From: Leisingera sp. NJS204
GTDB taxonomy: Bacteria > Pseudomonadota > Alphaproteobacteria > Rhodobacterales > Rhodobacteraceae
Assembly: GCF_004123675.1 (NCBI RefSeq)
Contig: NZ_CP035417.1
Location: 2,285,501 to 2,349,500, forward strand
Direction: 5' to 3'
DNA: 64,000 nucleotides
Of this stretch, positions 63,119-64,000 are shown in pieces. The number at the start of each line of letters is the position of its first letter. Within the stretch, counting starts at the first letter, position 1. The position numbers and the translations under genes were made by a program. A model generated the notes under the pieces. That model saw nothing but the letters and a program-made list of their open reading frames with translations. It did not search any database and had not been told where the DNA came from.

Positions 63119-64000
63119 TTATTTTGTCGTCACCCCCGGCAGCACGCACAGCAGCTCATAGAGCAGATTGGCACCCACCAAAGCCGTGTTGCCCGAGGGA
63201 TCATACGGCGGCGACACCTCCACCAGGTCGCAGCCCACGATGTTCACCCCCTTCAGCGACCGGATCAGCTCCAGCGCCTGCGGCGTGGTCAGCCCGCCGA
63301 TTTCCGGCGTGCCGGTTCCCGGTGCATAAGCCGGGTCCAGACTATCGATATCATAAGACACATAAACCGGCCTATTGCCGATATCGCGGCGAATTTCCGC
63401 ACCCATCTGATGCAGCTGCCGCCCCCACAGCTCCGCCGCGGGAAAATGCTGAAAACCCCAGCTTTGCGCCTCGGTAAAATCGCTGGCGGCGTAACCTGTG
63501 CCGCGGATACCGATCTGATAAGTCTTGTCGGGGACAATCAGCCCTTCTTCAAAGGCGCGGCGGAACACGGTGCCATGGGTTTCGCGCTCACCGAACATCT
63601 CGTCGTTCACATCCGCATGGGCATCCACATGCACCAGCGCCACGGGGCCGTATTTCTTGGCAATCGCCCGCAGAATCGGCAGGGTGATCGAATGATCGCC
63701 GCCCATTGCCACCGGGATCACCCCGCCGGACAGGATCGCCTCATAGCTTTCCTGAATGATGCGCAGCGATTCCGGCAGCGAAAACGTGTTGATCGCCAGA
63801 TCACCGATATCGCCAATGTTCAGACTGTCAAAGGGTGCTGCCCCCGTGGCCATGTTATAGGGCCGCAGCATCGCGCTTTCAGCACGGATCTGCTTGGGGC
63901 CGAAACGGGTGCCCGACCGCCAGGAGGTGCCAATGTCCATTGGAACCCCCAGAACGGCCACATCCAGGCCCTCCAGAGAGGTTGCCTGCGGCAGCCGCAT
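63119..64000 (-). CDS. speB: Agmatinase/arginase-family ureohydrolase (5' end at window edge)
   Basis: At least 293 residues are visible. The Mn-binding motifs of the ureohydrolase family are intact: VAMGGDHSITLPI, VHVDAHADVND and VSYDIDSLDPAYAPGTGTPE. RSGTRFGPKQIRAES is the N-terminal substrate-loop region. Sequence style favours agmatinase (agmatine to putrescine and urea), though guanidinobutyrase or similar cannot be excluded. A CAT occupies the last three bases of the window, but family members usually carry ~15-25 more N-terminal residues, so the true start probably lies beyond the edge. Confidence 0.9.
   Translation of the reverse strand: MRLPQATSLEGLDVAVLGVPMDIGTSWRSGTRFGPKQIRAESAMLRPYNMATGAAPFDSLNIGDIGDLAINTFSLPESLRIIQESYEAILSGGVIPVAMGGDHSITLPILRAIAKKYGPVALVHVDAHADVNDEMFGERETHGTVFRRAFEEGLIVPDKTYQIGIRGTGYAASDFTEAQSWGFQHFPAAELWGRQLHQMGAEIRRDIGNRPVYVSYDIDSLDPAYAPGTGTPEIGGLTTPQALELIRSLKGVNIVGCDLVEVSPPYDPSGNTALVGANLLYELLCVLPGVTTK

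Overview
The window looks like chromosomal DNA from an alphaproteobacterium of the Rhodobacteraceae, most likely the Roseobacter group (Leisingera/Phaeobacter-like). This rests on high GC, the gene families (ATP synthase zeta inhibitor, DUF4167, DctBD, RCAP_rcc01079-type spike base protein, a split B12-dependent methionine synthase) and several gene orders known from that family. The genus is my inference; no rRNA gene is present to confirm it.

Left part (1-23.9 kb): mostly housekeeping. It holds ccdA, a TusA-like protein, RNase E with a long leader, the dctB-dctD two-component pair, and purine genes in three pieces (purC, purS-purQ, purM-purN followed by rnd). It also holds the F1-ATPase zeta inhibitor, a short MprF-like protein, acylphosphatase, a radical SAM protein, sufE, and a Tat-exported metallo-hydrolase divergent from a LysR gene. 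Between 13.3 and 17.6 kb lie a stand-alone homocysteine methyltransferase, a corrinoid protein and a DUF1638 protein. These look like parts of a methionine synthase made of separate polypeptides.

Middle part (23.9-43 kb): the accessory region. A tRNA(CAU) is followed by an unrecognised Lys-rich coiled-coil protein with a central hydrophobic stretch. Next come a two-gene head-spike locus resembling gene transfer agent ghsA/ghsB, an EnvZ-like kinase and a metallo-hydrolase. Two identical tRNA-Asn genes then lie in inverted orientation around about 0.7 kb that holds two tiny reading frames, consistent with the scar of a lost integrated element. After this come a LysR gene divergent from an ornithine-cyclodeaminase-like gene and an ammonia-lyase-like gene that lacks the Ala-Ser-Gly triad needed for the MIO cofactor. 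The region ends with a large RTX/SdrD-B adhesin-like protein, a signalling module (hybrid kinase, periplasmic SUOX-fold protein, LuxR-type regulator) and a cytochrome P450.

Right part (43-64 kb): again largely core. It holds a TfoX-C/Pmp3/DUF4112 set, ndk, an ABC-F ATPase with MarC, an aspartic protease, a CHAP lipoprotein, holC-pepA, the envelope operon lptF-lptG-lptD-surA-pdxA-rsmA, DUF4167, prfA-prmC, small exported proteins, DUF1499 and an agmatinase-family gene cut by the window edge.

The best candidates for something undescribed are the MIO-less ammonia-lyase homologue with its OCD-like partner, the coiled-coil/hydrophobic protein beside the tRNA, and the inverted tRNA-Asn cassette. 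No CRISPR array, rRNA operon or intact insertion sequence was seen.
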